From assembly GCA_007136565.1 (NCBI GenBank), contig SLGS01000031.1, positions 1 through 16,398 on the forward strand: 16,398 bases of DNA. Direction: 5' to 3'. Shown here in pieces: positions 6,629 to 13,007 of the stretch; within the stretch, counting starts at the first letter, position 1, and each line of letters starts with the position of its first letter. Position numbers and translations under genes: made by a program. The notes under the pieces were generated by a model, which saw only the letters and a program-made list of their open reading frames with translations, searched no databases and had not been told where the DNA came from. The DNA is from Clostridia bacterium (GTDB lineage: Bacteria > Bacillota > Sulfobacillia > SLMV01).

Positions 6629-8023
6629 TCAGCTTTCCCGGGGGATGACTATTAGGAAACGCGCTCCGTTTCGGGGTGAATCGACGGCCGAGACGGAACC
6701 ACCGTGTGCGCTTACGATTTGCCTAACGATGGAAAGCCCCAGCCCGGATCCACCGGATTTCCTGTCGCGGGCTTTATCGATTCGGTAGAAGCGATCGAAG
6801 ATGTTGAGCCGTTCATCCTCGGGTATCCCCGGCCCGTTGTCTTCCACATCAACGCGAAGAATCTCATCCGTGGATTCCACGGATATGGTTATCGATCCTA
6901 TTCCCTCCGGGACGTACTTGAGGGAGTTGCCCACGAGGTTGGCGAGGGCCACCTTGAACCAATCGGGTTCGACGGGCCAGTGCGCTTCGCCGGATACTCC
7001 TATATGGACGCCCTTCTTCGCGGCCTCTCGGGACAGATCCTTTCGCACGGCATCGGCGAGGTGGTGTATCGCGGTGGTTTCCCTGACGAAGCCCGATAGC
7101 AACATTTGGGACGCGCTCAAATCGGTTAGACCCCGGGCGAGCCCCTCCAAGCGATCGATTTCAACCTCTATTTGCTGCAGGAACTCCCTTTGTAGATCGG
7201 GATCGGGATCCGGATCATCGAGCAATCCCTGCGCCAGTGCCCGCAGCGAGGCCAGGGGTGACCTGATCTCGTGGGAAGCGTTATCGACGAACATTCGCCT
7301 TACCAGGTGCTCCCTTTCGAGTGAGTCGATCATGTGGCGAAAGGCGCGCCCCAGCTCGCCCACCTCGTCGGAGGACACCGGTACCTCGGTTCCGGGGTCC
7401 AACTTGCCGCTGGCCAAACGGTCGGCCAGCTCGGCCAGGCGTCTCAGCGGTGTGGTAAGTGTGGAGGTGAAGGCATACGCGAGGATCGCAGCCACGGCGC
7501 CTCCGAACAAGGCGCCGTAGAGGAGCGCGACCCTGGCGTTCCTCACGGAGTCCAGCACGACATCCATATCCGCCGAGAGGAAAGAGGATCCGACGACCTC
7601 ACCCCCCCGGAATATCGGTACCGCGGTGTATATGACGCTTCCCTCATCCGAAAAGATGATGTCGGTGTTGGACTCTCCGTCCAGGCTCGATAGTGCGACG
7701 GCATTCGTGAGATGCCGATTATCCATTTCACCGAACCCGTCGGCGAGGACCGATCCGCTCCGATCCAGGTATAGCACCCTGGAATCCAGGCTGGTCGACA
7801 GTTGGCGACTGAGCTGGCGAAGTTCGTTGCGATTCGATTCGGACAGGGCACCCTCCACGGCGTTTGCCGCTATGTTGGCGGATAGGAGCATCGAAGCCGC
7901 CTTTTCCGCTTCCAGTGTGTTTCTCATGTGGGAGAGCACTAGATTACCGGATATCAAGATCGCCAGTGCTATAGTGGCGAAATAGCCGAGCATCAGCCTC
8001 GTCCTGAGGGAGTTAAGGCGCAT
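6629..8023 (-). CDS. Membrane sensor histidine kinase (HAMP-HisKA-HATPase)
   Basis: A 464-residue two-component kinase. Two membrane segments (about 10-32 and 165-188) flank an extracytoplasmic sensor domain of roughly 130 residues; its pattern (LYLDRSGSVLAD, then YTAVPIFRGGEVVG) resembles the PAS/Cache-like sensors of PhoR- and ResE-type kinases. A HAMP linker follows (about 188-240), then the H-box NASHEIRSPLASL with phospho-acceptor H251, the N-box NLVGNSLKY (N362, N366), G1 DNGPGIP (395-401), F-box IFDRFYR and G2 GGSGLGL (424-430). All are intact. ATG 8023 has GGAGAG five bases upstream and overlaps the 3' end of the response regulator gene by 11 bases, so the two are translationally coupled. 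The signal is unknown; the neighbouring divergent lipoprotein suggests an envelope-related stimulus. Confidence 0.93.
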   Translation of the reverse strand: MRLNSLRTRLMLGYFATIALAILISGNLVLSHMRNTLEAEKAASMLLSANIAANAVEGALSESNRNELRQLSRQLSTSLDSRVLYLDRSGSVLADGFGEMDNRHLTNAVALSSLDGESNTDIIFSDEGSVIYTAVPIFRGGEVVGSSFLSADMDVVLDSVRNARVALLYGALFGGAVAAILAYAFTSTLTTPLRRLAELADRLASGKLDPGTEVPVSSDEVGELGRAFRHMIDSLEREHLVRRMFVDNASHEIRSPLASLRALAQGLLDDPDPDPDLQREFLQQIEVEIDRLEGLARGLTDLSASQMLLSGFVRETTAIHHLADAVRKDLSREAAKKGVHIGVSGEAHWPVEPDWFKVALANLVGNSLKYVPEGIGSITISVESTDEILRVDVEDNGPGIPEDERLNIFDRFYRIDKARDRKSGGSGLGLSIVRQIVSAHGGSVSAVDSPRNGARFLIVIPRES

Positions 8024-8729
8024 CTTTTCTCTCCGCCACGAAGGAATAACCCACGCCCCACCGGGTAACCAGGTAACGCGGGTTGGTGGGGTCTCGTTCT
8101 ATCTTTTTGCGGACCCTCCCCACGCAAACGTCCACCGTACGGGTGTCGTAGTGTTCCATCCCCCAAACGCTGTCGAGCAACTGTTCCCTTTCAAAGACGC
8201 GACCCGGATGACGGGCCATGAGGTGCAGCAGGTCGAACTCCTTTGCGGATAACTCCTGCGTCGGTTGTCCGGAAATCGTTACCGTGCGCGAATCGGGATC
8301 GATCCGAAATTCCCCGTAACGGATCGGCCGGTCTTCATCCGGGCGGTGTTCTCCGGTGCGCCTGAGCACGGCCTTCATCCTCGCCAGGAGTTCCCGGGTG
8401 TTGAAAGGTTTGGCGATGTAATCATCCGCACCCATTTCGAGTCCCACGATCTTATCGACGTCATCCCCTTTGGCCGTTAACATTATGATCGGTATGGAAT
8501 CGGTCTTTTCGGATTCGCGAAGCTTTCGGCAAATTGACAATCCGTCTAATCCCGGCAACATCAAATCGAGCAGAATCAAGTCTGGGGAAATCTCGCGGGC
8601 CATTCTCAGGCCCTCGACTCCGTCGCCGGCGGAGGAGACGATGTAACCCTCTCGCTGCAAAGAATGGGACAAGCCCTTGATGATGCCGGGTTCATCGTCT
8701 ACCAATAGTACGTGCGGATCCAAATCCAT
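8013..8729 (-). CDS. OmpR/PhoB-family response regulator
   Basis: About 238 residues: a receiver domain (acidic pocket D11-D12, phospho-acceptor D55 in LLDLMLPGLDG, conserved T85 and K107 in the IAKPF turn, numbered from the ATG) followed by a winged-helix DNA-binding domain ending in the typical VRKKIE...YLVTRWGVGYSF. It is the cognate partner of the overlapping kinase gene. The start is ambiguous: ATG 8729 sits only two bases after GGGAGG, a GTG at 8732 overlaps that site, and TTG 8723 has ideal spacing of eight bases and would give MDPHVLLVDDEP. The site GGGAGGTGAT is a long match to the 16S anti-SD. Expected to bind tandem sites in target promoters, probably including the shared region with the divergent lipoprotein gene. 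Confidence 0.92.
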   Translation of the reverse strand: MDLDPHVLLVDDEPGIIKGLSHSLQREGYIVSSAGDGVEGLRMAREISPDLILLDLMLPGLDGLSICRKLRESEKTDSIPIIMLTAKGDDVDKIVGLEMGADDYIAKPFNTRELLARMKAVLRRTGEHRPDEDRPIRYGEFRIDPDSRTVTISGQPTQELSAKEFDLLHLMARHPGRVFEREQLLDSVWGMEHYDTRTVDVCVGRVRKKIERDPTNPRYLVTRWGVGYSFVAERKDAP

Positions 8730-8744
8730 CACCTCCCGCTTGGC

Positions 8745-8784
8745 GTCACAATAATGTTACAGCATGCGCGGGACTTTCGTCACA
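8745..8784. promoter_or_regulatory. Shared regulatory region: repeated CGTCACA and weak promoter for the two-component genes
   Basis: CGTCACA occurs twice in the same orientation (8744-8750 and 8778-8784), 34 bases apart, close to three helical turns. The first copy is also half of an inverted repeat GTCACA-ATAA-TGTTAC (8745-8760, one mismatch). On the minus strand GTGACG (8783-8778), an 18-base spacer and TAACAT (8759-8754) make a weak promoter for the regulator-kinase pair that includes the second repeat as its -35. The arrangement fits autoregulation by the OmpR-type regulator; no binding is proven. Confidence 0.4.
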
Positions 8785-8810
8785 GATGCCCTTTAGAGTG
8801 GGGTTTGAAG

Positions 8811-8830
8811 TTGAGGCAGCAATGCCTCGA
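8811..8830 (+). other. GNRA-capped hairpin in the leader of the GerMN lipoprotein gene
   Basis: TTGAGGCA (8811-8818), loop GCAA, TGCCTCGA (8823-8830): an eight-pair stem (one G-T) closed by a GCAA tetraloop, ending 32 bases before the TTG start. It may be an mRNA-stabilising 5' element; no T tract follows. Confidence 0.45.
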
Positions 8831-8862
8831 AGGGATCGATCAAATTTAGCGAGGTGAGATAA

Positions 8863-9675
8863 TTGAGAATTCGTTTGTTATTCGTCGGTTTGTTGATTTT
8901 TGCGGTGGCCCTCCTCTCCGGATGTTCACCCAATGTCGCCGCTGATCCCGGCCCGGAAGTTCCCGCCGCCCCTTCGGCCCGCGAGGTCGACGTCGAGCTG
9001 CACTTACCCTCTCCGGACGGGGGATGGCTCGAAAGTATTGTGGAGAGCGTCGAGGTGCGCGGGGAGGCCATGGAATCGGTGGTTCTGGACCTTTGGCTGG
9101 ACCGTGTAGGTGGTTTGCCGACGGGGGTTTCCGCGGGAGCAGAGCATCGCGGGGACATCATATATGTATCCTTCGGAAACGCCATACACGATGTAGATCT
9201 CGAGGATGAGCCCATCTTGGTGAAATCCCTCGTCAGCACCATGGTAGAGATCGAGGGAGCACGCATGGTGCAGATCCTGGTGGAGGGCAAGAAGGTCGAA
9301 ACCCTCGCGGGTAATTCCCTGGTCTCCGAACCCCTGGGGAGGGATGATTCGGTACTGGCGACCGACGAATTCGTTCCCATGGAGCCGGCCGATCCACGAG
9401 AGGGAGAAGTATTTGTGTACGGCGAGATAATCGAGACCTCGTCCGACGGAGCGTGGATCGAAATAGATCAACATATTGCCGATGCGCGGGACGAGGTAAT
9501 AGATCCCAGGGTCCATCTCCGCGGGGACGTAGTGGTACAAGTCCAAAAGATCGACGATGACGGGGAAGCGGAGTATTCCATGATGGATCCAACTGATTTG
9601 GGCCCCGGAATGGTCGTCGGAATAATCATAGGTGACGGTGGAGAGGCCCGGGGAGTGATCGTAGAGTTGCGCTGA
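8863..9675 (+). CDS. GerMN-domain lipoprotein
   Basis: 270-residue predicted lipoprotein. TTG 8863 follows GAGGTGA at short spacing, and an in-frame ATG start is not available near the signal sequence. Signal peptide MRIRLLFVGLLIFAVALLSG, with lipobox LLSGC and lipidated C21, then a Pro/Ala linker. Residues about 42-155 match the GerM/GerMN pattern, ending in ARMVQILVEGKKVETLAG and the SEPLGRD tail. GerMN domains occur in spore germination and sporulation proteins and in many non-spore envelope lipoproteins. Residues about 180-270 form an extra acidic, beta-rich domain (VYGEIIETSSDGAWIEIDQH, then DVVVQVQK) that I do not recognise. It is divergent from the two-component pair and may be its target or signal partner. 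It ends before a strong hairpin. Confidence 0.8.
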   Translation: MRIRLLFVGLLIFAVALLSGCSPNVAADPGPEVPAAPSAREVDVELHLPSPDGGWLESIVESVEVRGEAMESVVLDLWLDRVGGLPTGVSAGAEHRGDIIYVSFGNAIHDVDLEDEPILVKSLVSTMVEIEGARMVQILVEGKKVETLAGNSLVSEPLGRDDSVLATDEFVPMEPADPREGEVFVYGEIIETSSDGAWIEIDQHIADARDEVIDPRVHLRGDVVVQVQKIDDDGEAEYSMMDPTDLGPGMVVGIIIGDGGEARGVIVELR

Positions 9676-9710
9676 TCCTGCGGGGGTAGAGTGAAGAAAT
9701 CCGGATATGT

Positions 9711-9746
9711 CGAAGTCGCCGGCGGAGCTCTCCGCCGGCGACTTCG
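9711..9746 (+). terminator. Perfect 16-bp hairpin after the GerMN lipoprotein gene
   Basis: CGAAGTCGCCGGCGGA (9711-9726), loop GCTC, and its exact complement at 9731-9746, 36 bases after the stop codon. The nearest T run (CTTTTC) is 12 or more bases beyond the stem, so this may be a weak intrinsic terminator or an RNA 3'-end stabiliser. Confidence 0.6.
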
Positions 9747-9790
9747 CATTGAACCATCTTTTCGGTACCCCGGATAGTTTGGCAATTTAG

Positions 9791-9826
9791 CCCGGAACTC
9801 CGGGCGGCTCACCCGATGTCCATCGG
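9791..9826. other. Two small tandem inverted repeats in the intergenic region
   Basis: CCCGGA-AC-TCCGGG (9791-9804) and CCGATG-TC-CATCGG (9813-9826) are two perfect 6-bp palindromes with centres 22 bases apart, about two helical turns. That spacing is what paired operator sites show. No other gene-like content is seen in the intergenic stretch 9676-9996 apart from the hairpin, these repeats, a lone TTGACA at 9850-9855 without a good -10, and the structured leader. Confidence 0.35.
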
Positions 9827-9903
9827 TGGTTCCCCTCACCCGTGTTCGGTTGACATCCCGGGACTACACGATGTGACGCCCATTGCTGGTAAACTGTTAG
9901 AGA

Positions 9904-9967
9904 GACCGAAGGATCGAGCCTCGATGGGGGAGGATCCCCGGGGGGATTCTTCGAACCCGTCTTGGTC
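9904..9967 (+). other. Structured 5' leader of the AKR gene cluster
   Basis: GACC-g-AAG (9904-9911) pairs with CTTGGTC (9961-9967) around ATCGA-GCC-TCGAT (9913-9925) and one of two mutually exclusive hairpins: GGGGA-GGA-TCCCC (9927-9939) or GGATCCCC-GG-GGGGATTC (9932-9949). The region ends 29 bases before the TTG start and just ahead of the SD GGAGAGGGG (9978-9986). The layout resembles a cis-regulatory leader; it matches no riboswitch class I recognise. Confidence 0.4.
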
Positions 9968-9996
9968 GTCCGTTAGTGGAGAGGGGTGCTTCCGCA

Positions 9997-10947
9997 TTGA
10001 AAATGTTGGATTGGGGAAAGGGATTTCGGGTTAGCGAGCTGTGTTTTGGCGCGCTCCCGATGGGACCGCTGCAGAAGAATCTCGAGCCGGAACGCGGGGC
10101 CGAGGTACTGTTATCCGCCTTTGAACGAGGCGTGAACTTCGTCGATACGGCCCAGTCTTATCGCACCTATGAGCACATCAGGAGGGCCCTCGATCAATGG
10201 GATGAGTACGTCTATATCGCTACCAAGTCCAATGCCACTACCCGCGAGGATATGAAGGCGGCCGTATCCGAGGCGCAAGAAGCCCTCGGGCGCGAAAGGC
10301 TGGACATATTCCATCTGCACGCGGCCAGAGTGGATGTGGATGTTTTCGATGTGCGCCGCGAGGCATACGAATATCTGCAGGAATGTCGCGAAGAAGGCAT
10401 AGTGGGGAAGATCGGTATTTCCACGCACTCGGCGCCCGTCGTCGCTCGAGCGGCCCGCGAATCCGAGCTCGATTTGGTGTATCCGATAATCAATAGGACG
10501 GGACTCGGCATATTGTCCGGTACTCGCGCCGATATGGAGGCCGCCATAGAGCTTTGCCACGATGCGGGTAAGAACACCTATGCCATGAAGGTGTTTGGAG
10601 GCGGCAACCTGCTCGCGGATAGGCGCGCAGCCTTGGATTATGTCTTGTCGCTCAGAGGTATGGATGTCGTATCGATAGGAATGGTCCACGAAGACGAATT
10701 GGCCGTGAACCTCGCCCTGTTGGCGGGTGATGAGGTGGACGGGGAACTTTGGGAGAGGACGGCCGGTGGCGAGAGCAAGGGATTGCACATATTGTGGCTG
10801 TGCACCGGTTGCGGCACATGTATCGAACACTGCCCGAATTACGCCTTATCCCTCGATGATGGCAAGTGCGTCGTAGACCGGGATAGGTGCATTCTCTGTG
10901 GGTATTGCGCGCCGCACTGTCCCGAGTTCGCCATTAGAATGGTTTAG
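9997..10947 (+). CDS. Aldo/keto reductase with C-terminal double 4Fe-4S domain
   Basis: 316 residues from TTG 9997, placed ten bases after GGAGAGGGG; an upstream GTG at 9976 and ATG 10003 are poorer. Residues 1-255 are an AKR (TIM-barrel) domain with the full catalytic tetrad: D50 and Y55 (DTAQSY), K77 (ATKSN) and H108 (FHLHAARV). Residues about 265-316 are a ferredoxin-like domain with two C-x2-C-x2-C-x3-CP motifs (C269-C279 and C298-C308), enough for two 4Fe-4S clusters. This COG1453-like architecture is common in anaerobes; substrates are mostly unknown, and electrons could pass between NAD(P)H, the clusters and a ferredoxin. Cytoplasmic, first gene of a long unidirectional cluster, followed 34 bases later by an NAD-kinase-like gene. 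Confidence 0.9.
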   Translation: MKMLDWGKGFRVSELCFGALPMGPLQKNLEPERGAEVLLSAFERGVNFVDTAQSYRTYEHIRRALDQWDEYVYIATKSNATTREDMKAAVSEAQEALGRERLDIFHLHAARVDVDVFDVRREAYEYLQECREEGIVGKIGISTHSAPVVARAARESELDLVYPIINRTGLGILSGTRADMEAAIELCHDAGKNTYAMKVFGGGNLLADRRAALDYVLSLRGMDVVSIGMVHEDELAVNLALLAGDEVDGELWERTAGGESKGLHILWLCTGCGTCIEHCPNYALSLDDGKCVVDRDRCILCGYCAPHCPEFAIRMV

Positions 10948-10981
10948 TACAAGGGCTCTGCAGTCCGGAAGGAGTTGTGCA

Positions 10982-12097
10982 TTGGCGCCGAAACTTGGTC
11001 TTATCGTTAACCCGATCGCCGGAATGGGAGGCAGGGTCGGTTTAAAAGGAACCGATGGTGAGGCCCTGGAGAGGGCCCGGGAATTGGGGGCTGAACCGGA
11101 GTCGCCTCGCCGCGCCTCTATCGCCATGAGGGCCATTATCCGCGACGGTGTGGAAATCGATCTACTCACCGCCGCGGGGGATATGGGTGAATCCGAAGCC
11201 ATCGCAGCCGGATGGACTCCCCGCATCGTTTACGATCCGGGGAGCCAGAAGACCGACGCATCGCACACGAAGGCGGCCGCCCGGGCCATGCTCGAAAGCG
11301 GCGTGGACTTGCTGATGTTCGTTGGGGGAGACGGGACGGCTAGAGACATCATGGACGCCGTCGGAGATGAGATCCCGGTTATCGGTGTACCGGCGGGAGT
11401 CAAGATGCACTCCGCGGTGTTCGCCACCGATCCCCGAAGCGGGGGAGAGTTGGCCGCCGCATACCTGGGTGGTCGGGTCTGTCAAACCCGTGAGGCTGAA
11501 GTGATGGATATCGATGAGGAAGCCTTCCGGCAAGGAAGGTTATCGGCGAGGCTTTACGGCCAGGTGATGACCCCATATGATCCGGCGCTGGTGCAGGATC
11601 TGAAGATGGGGACGGCGGCGGATGAAGATGCCATGTTGGACGCCATAGCCGGGAGGATCGTGGAGGAGATGGAACCCACAACCCTCTACGTAATCGGTCC
11701 GGGAACGACCACCAGGCGGATACTGGAGTCGCTCGATTTACCGGCGACACTCCTGGGTGTCGACCTGCTGAAGGACGGCATTATCCTCGCCGAGGATGCC
11801 AACGAGGCTACGATACTGGGATTTCTCGAGGAAGCCGAGTCCGTCAAGATCATCGTGACGCCTATCGGGGGGCAGGGATATCTTTTCGGGCGCGGCAACC
11901 AGCAAATATCGGCTCGGGTAATCGAGCGCGCCGGGCGCGAGAACATCGTGGTGGTAGCCGCCAAGAGCAAGCTGCTCGCCCTCGGGCAAAAGCCCCTCTT
12001 GGTGGATACGGGGGATCCCGAGGTCGATGAACTATTGCGGGGCTACGTATCCGTGGTGGTCGACTACAGGGAAGATTCGGTCCGCAAGGTTCGCTAG
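10982..12097 (+). CDS. ATP-NAD kinase-like protein (COG3199/AcoX type)
   Basis: 371 residues. TTG 10982 is chosen because AAGGAG lies seven bases upstream and the protein then begins MAPKLGLIVNPIAGMGG, the typical N-terminus of this family; a longer reading frame from 10898 would overlap the AKR gene. The nucleotide-binding motif GGDGTARD is at residues 115-122, and the later segments YVIGPGTTT and TPIGGQGYLFGRGNQQ are typical of the COG3199 group. Relatives include AcoX of acetoin operons, whose reaction is not established. The canonical NAD kinase fold supports phosphorylation of NAD or a related substrate, but that is inference. Placed next to a redox enzyme and an adenylating enzyme, it might supply NADP or a related cofactor. 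Confidence 0.85.
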   Translation: MAPKLGLIVNPIAGMGGRVGLKGTDGEALERARELGAEPESPRRASIAMRAIIRDGVEIDLLTAAGDMGESEAIAAGWTPRIVYDPGSQKTDASHTKAAARAMLESGVDLLMFVGGDGTARDIMDAVGDEIPVIGVPAGVKMHSAVFATDPRSGGELAAAYLGGRVCQTREAEVMDIDEEAFRQGRLSARLYGQVMTPYDPALVQDLKMGTAADEDAMLDAIAGRIVEEMEPTTLYVIGPGTTTRRILESLDLPATLLGVDLLKDGIILAEDANEATILGFLEEAESVKIIVTPIGGQGYLFGRGNQQISARVIERAGRENIVVVAAKSKLLALGQKPLLVDTGDPEVDELLRGYVSVVVDYREDSVRKVR

Positions 12098-12152
12098 TTG
12101 TTTGACGTGGGACGATCTGTCTTGCGCACCCGGAGTGCGAAAGGAGCATGGT

Positions 12153-13007
12153 ATGTACTCCCTCGGACAACTCTTCGACTCGTACAGTTGCGAGTATCGC
12201 GATGCCGCCGGGCAAGCCCGCAGGGGCATATCCATAGAAGGTGCCGAAGAGATCGCGAGTCGGCTCGGCTGCTCCAGGCGCGAGGCGGAGATAGCGGCCC
12301 TGGAGGCGGGTATTTGGCCGCTGAGATTCGATCGGAATCGTGGAACGTTGGGTATCGTCGGGCAAGTCAGGCTCCTGAAATCCCGGGCCAGCGTCGTTGG
12401 CCTCGGGGGATTGGGGGCACTGGTGGCCGAGCTCCTCGCGAGGTCCGGAGTCGGATCCCTTCGGCTCTCGGATCCGGATTGTTACGATGAGACGAACTTG
12501 AATCGACAGATGCATTGTGCCGAGGGCAACATGGGTGCTTCCAAGTTCGAGGAAACCCGTAGGCGCCTCTGGGCGATCGACGGAGCATTGTCGATAGAGT
12601 ATTGCGATGCGATTTCCGATCGTGATGAGGGAGTGCAGTCCCTTGCGGGCTCGGACGTGGTGATGGATTGCCTGGATACCCTGGGCGATCGCCTAACGCT
12701 GGCCCAGGTCTGCCGTATCCTCGGTGTACCCATGGTTCACGCAGCCATCGCGGGGTTTAGTGGGCAACTATCGTCCATATATCCGGATGAGGATACCCTG
12801 AAGATTCTCTATGGAGAGCCGTGTGAGGATAGAAATAGAGGCATTGAGGTGGAGACGGGCAATCTCGGGCCGACGGCGGCCGCGCTGGCGTCACTTCAGG
12901 CCGCCGAGGCCATTAAGATAATCAGTGGCATCGGCGATCCCGTGCGAGGTGGAGTGTTGCTGGTCGACCTTTACGGGGGCAGGTTCGAAAGGGTGGATCT
13001 ATCCTGA
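12153..13007 (+). CDS. HesA/MoeB/ThiF-family E1-like adenylyltransferase
   Basis: 284 residues from ATG 12153, with AAAGGAG six bases upstream. An N-terminal segment of about 70 residues (ISIEGAEEIASRLGCSRREAE, a helical element, then GIWPLRFDRN) precedes the Rossmann ATP-binding domain. E1 motifs: GLGGLG (83-88), D107/D109 in LSDPDCYD, and TNLNRQ with N115, R118 and Q119, followed by K131; D172-C173 lies in VVMDCLDT. These residues adenylate the C-terminal glycine of a ThiS/MoaD-like sulfur carrier. No CxxC pairs for the usual structural zinc were seen, and no carrier gene with a terminal GG is in the window. The TGA stop overlaps the next start (CTGA). The family is sure; the pathway (thiamine, molybdopterin, tungsten cofactor or other thiolation) is open. 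Confidence 0.88.
   Translation: MYSLGQLFDSYSCEYRDAAGQARRGISIEGAEEIASRLGCSRREAEIAALEAGIWPLRFDRNRGTLGIVGQVRLLKSRASVVGLGGLGALVAELLARSGVGSLRLSDPDCYDETNLNRQMHCAEGNMGASKFEETRRRLWAIDGALSIEYCDAISDRDEGVQSLAGSDVVMDCLDTLGDRLTLAQVCRILGVPMVHAAIAGFSGQLSSIYPDEDTLKILYGEPCEDRNRGIEVETGNLGPTAAALASLQAAEAIKIISGIGDPVRGGVLLVDLYGGRFERVDLS

Noticed and set aside
6801..7520. 239-codon plus-strand frame inside the histidine kinase gene
   Set aside because: Composition-driven antisense frame; Ser/Arg-rich with no domain, and the kinase motifs are intact on the other strand.
9850..9879. TTGACA at 9850 as the AKR cluster promoter
   Set aside because: No acceptable -10 at 16-18 bases (TGTGAC, GTGACG, TGACGC); too weak to list as a promoter.
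9901..9960. Resemblance of ACCGAAGGA to the glycine riboswitch core
   Set aside because: The CAGGTAAAAGGAC half and the flanking stems are missing; kept only as an unassigned structured leader.
10111..10830. 239-codon minus-strand frame opposite the AKR gene
   Set aside because: Antisense to a protein with its catalytic tetrad and Fe-S cysteines in place; no promoter or ribosome site.
10898..10981. Longer N-terminus for the NAD-kinase-like protein
   Set aside because: Overlaps the end of the AKR gene and lacks a ribosome site; TTG 10982 has AAGGAG at seven bases and starts the conserved LGLIVNPIAGMGG segment.
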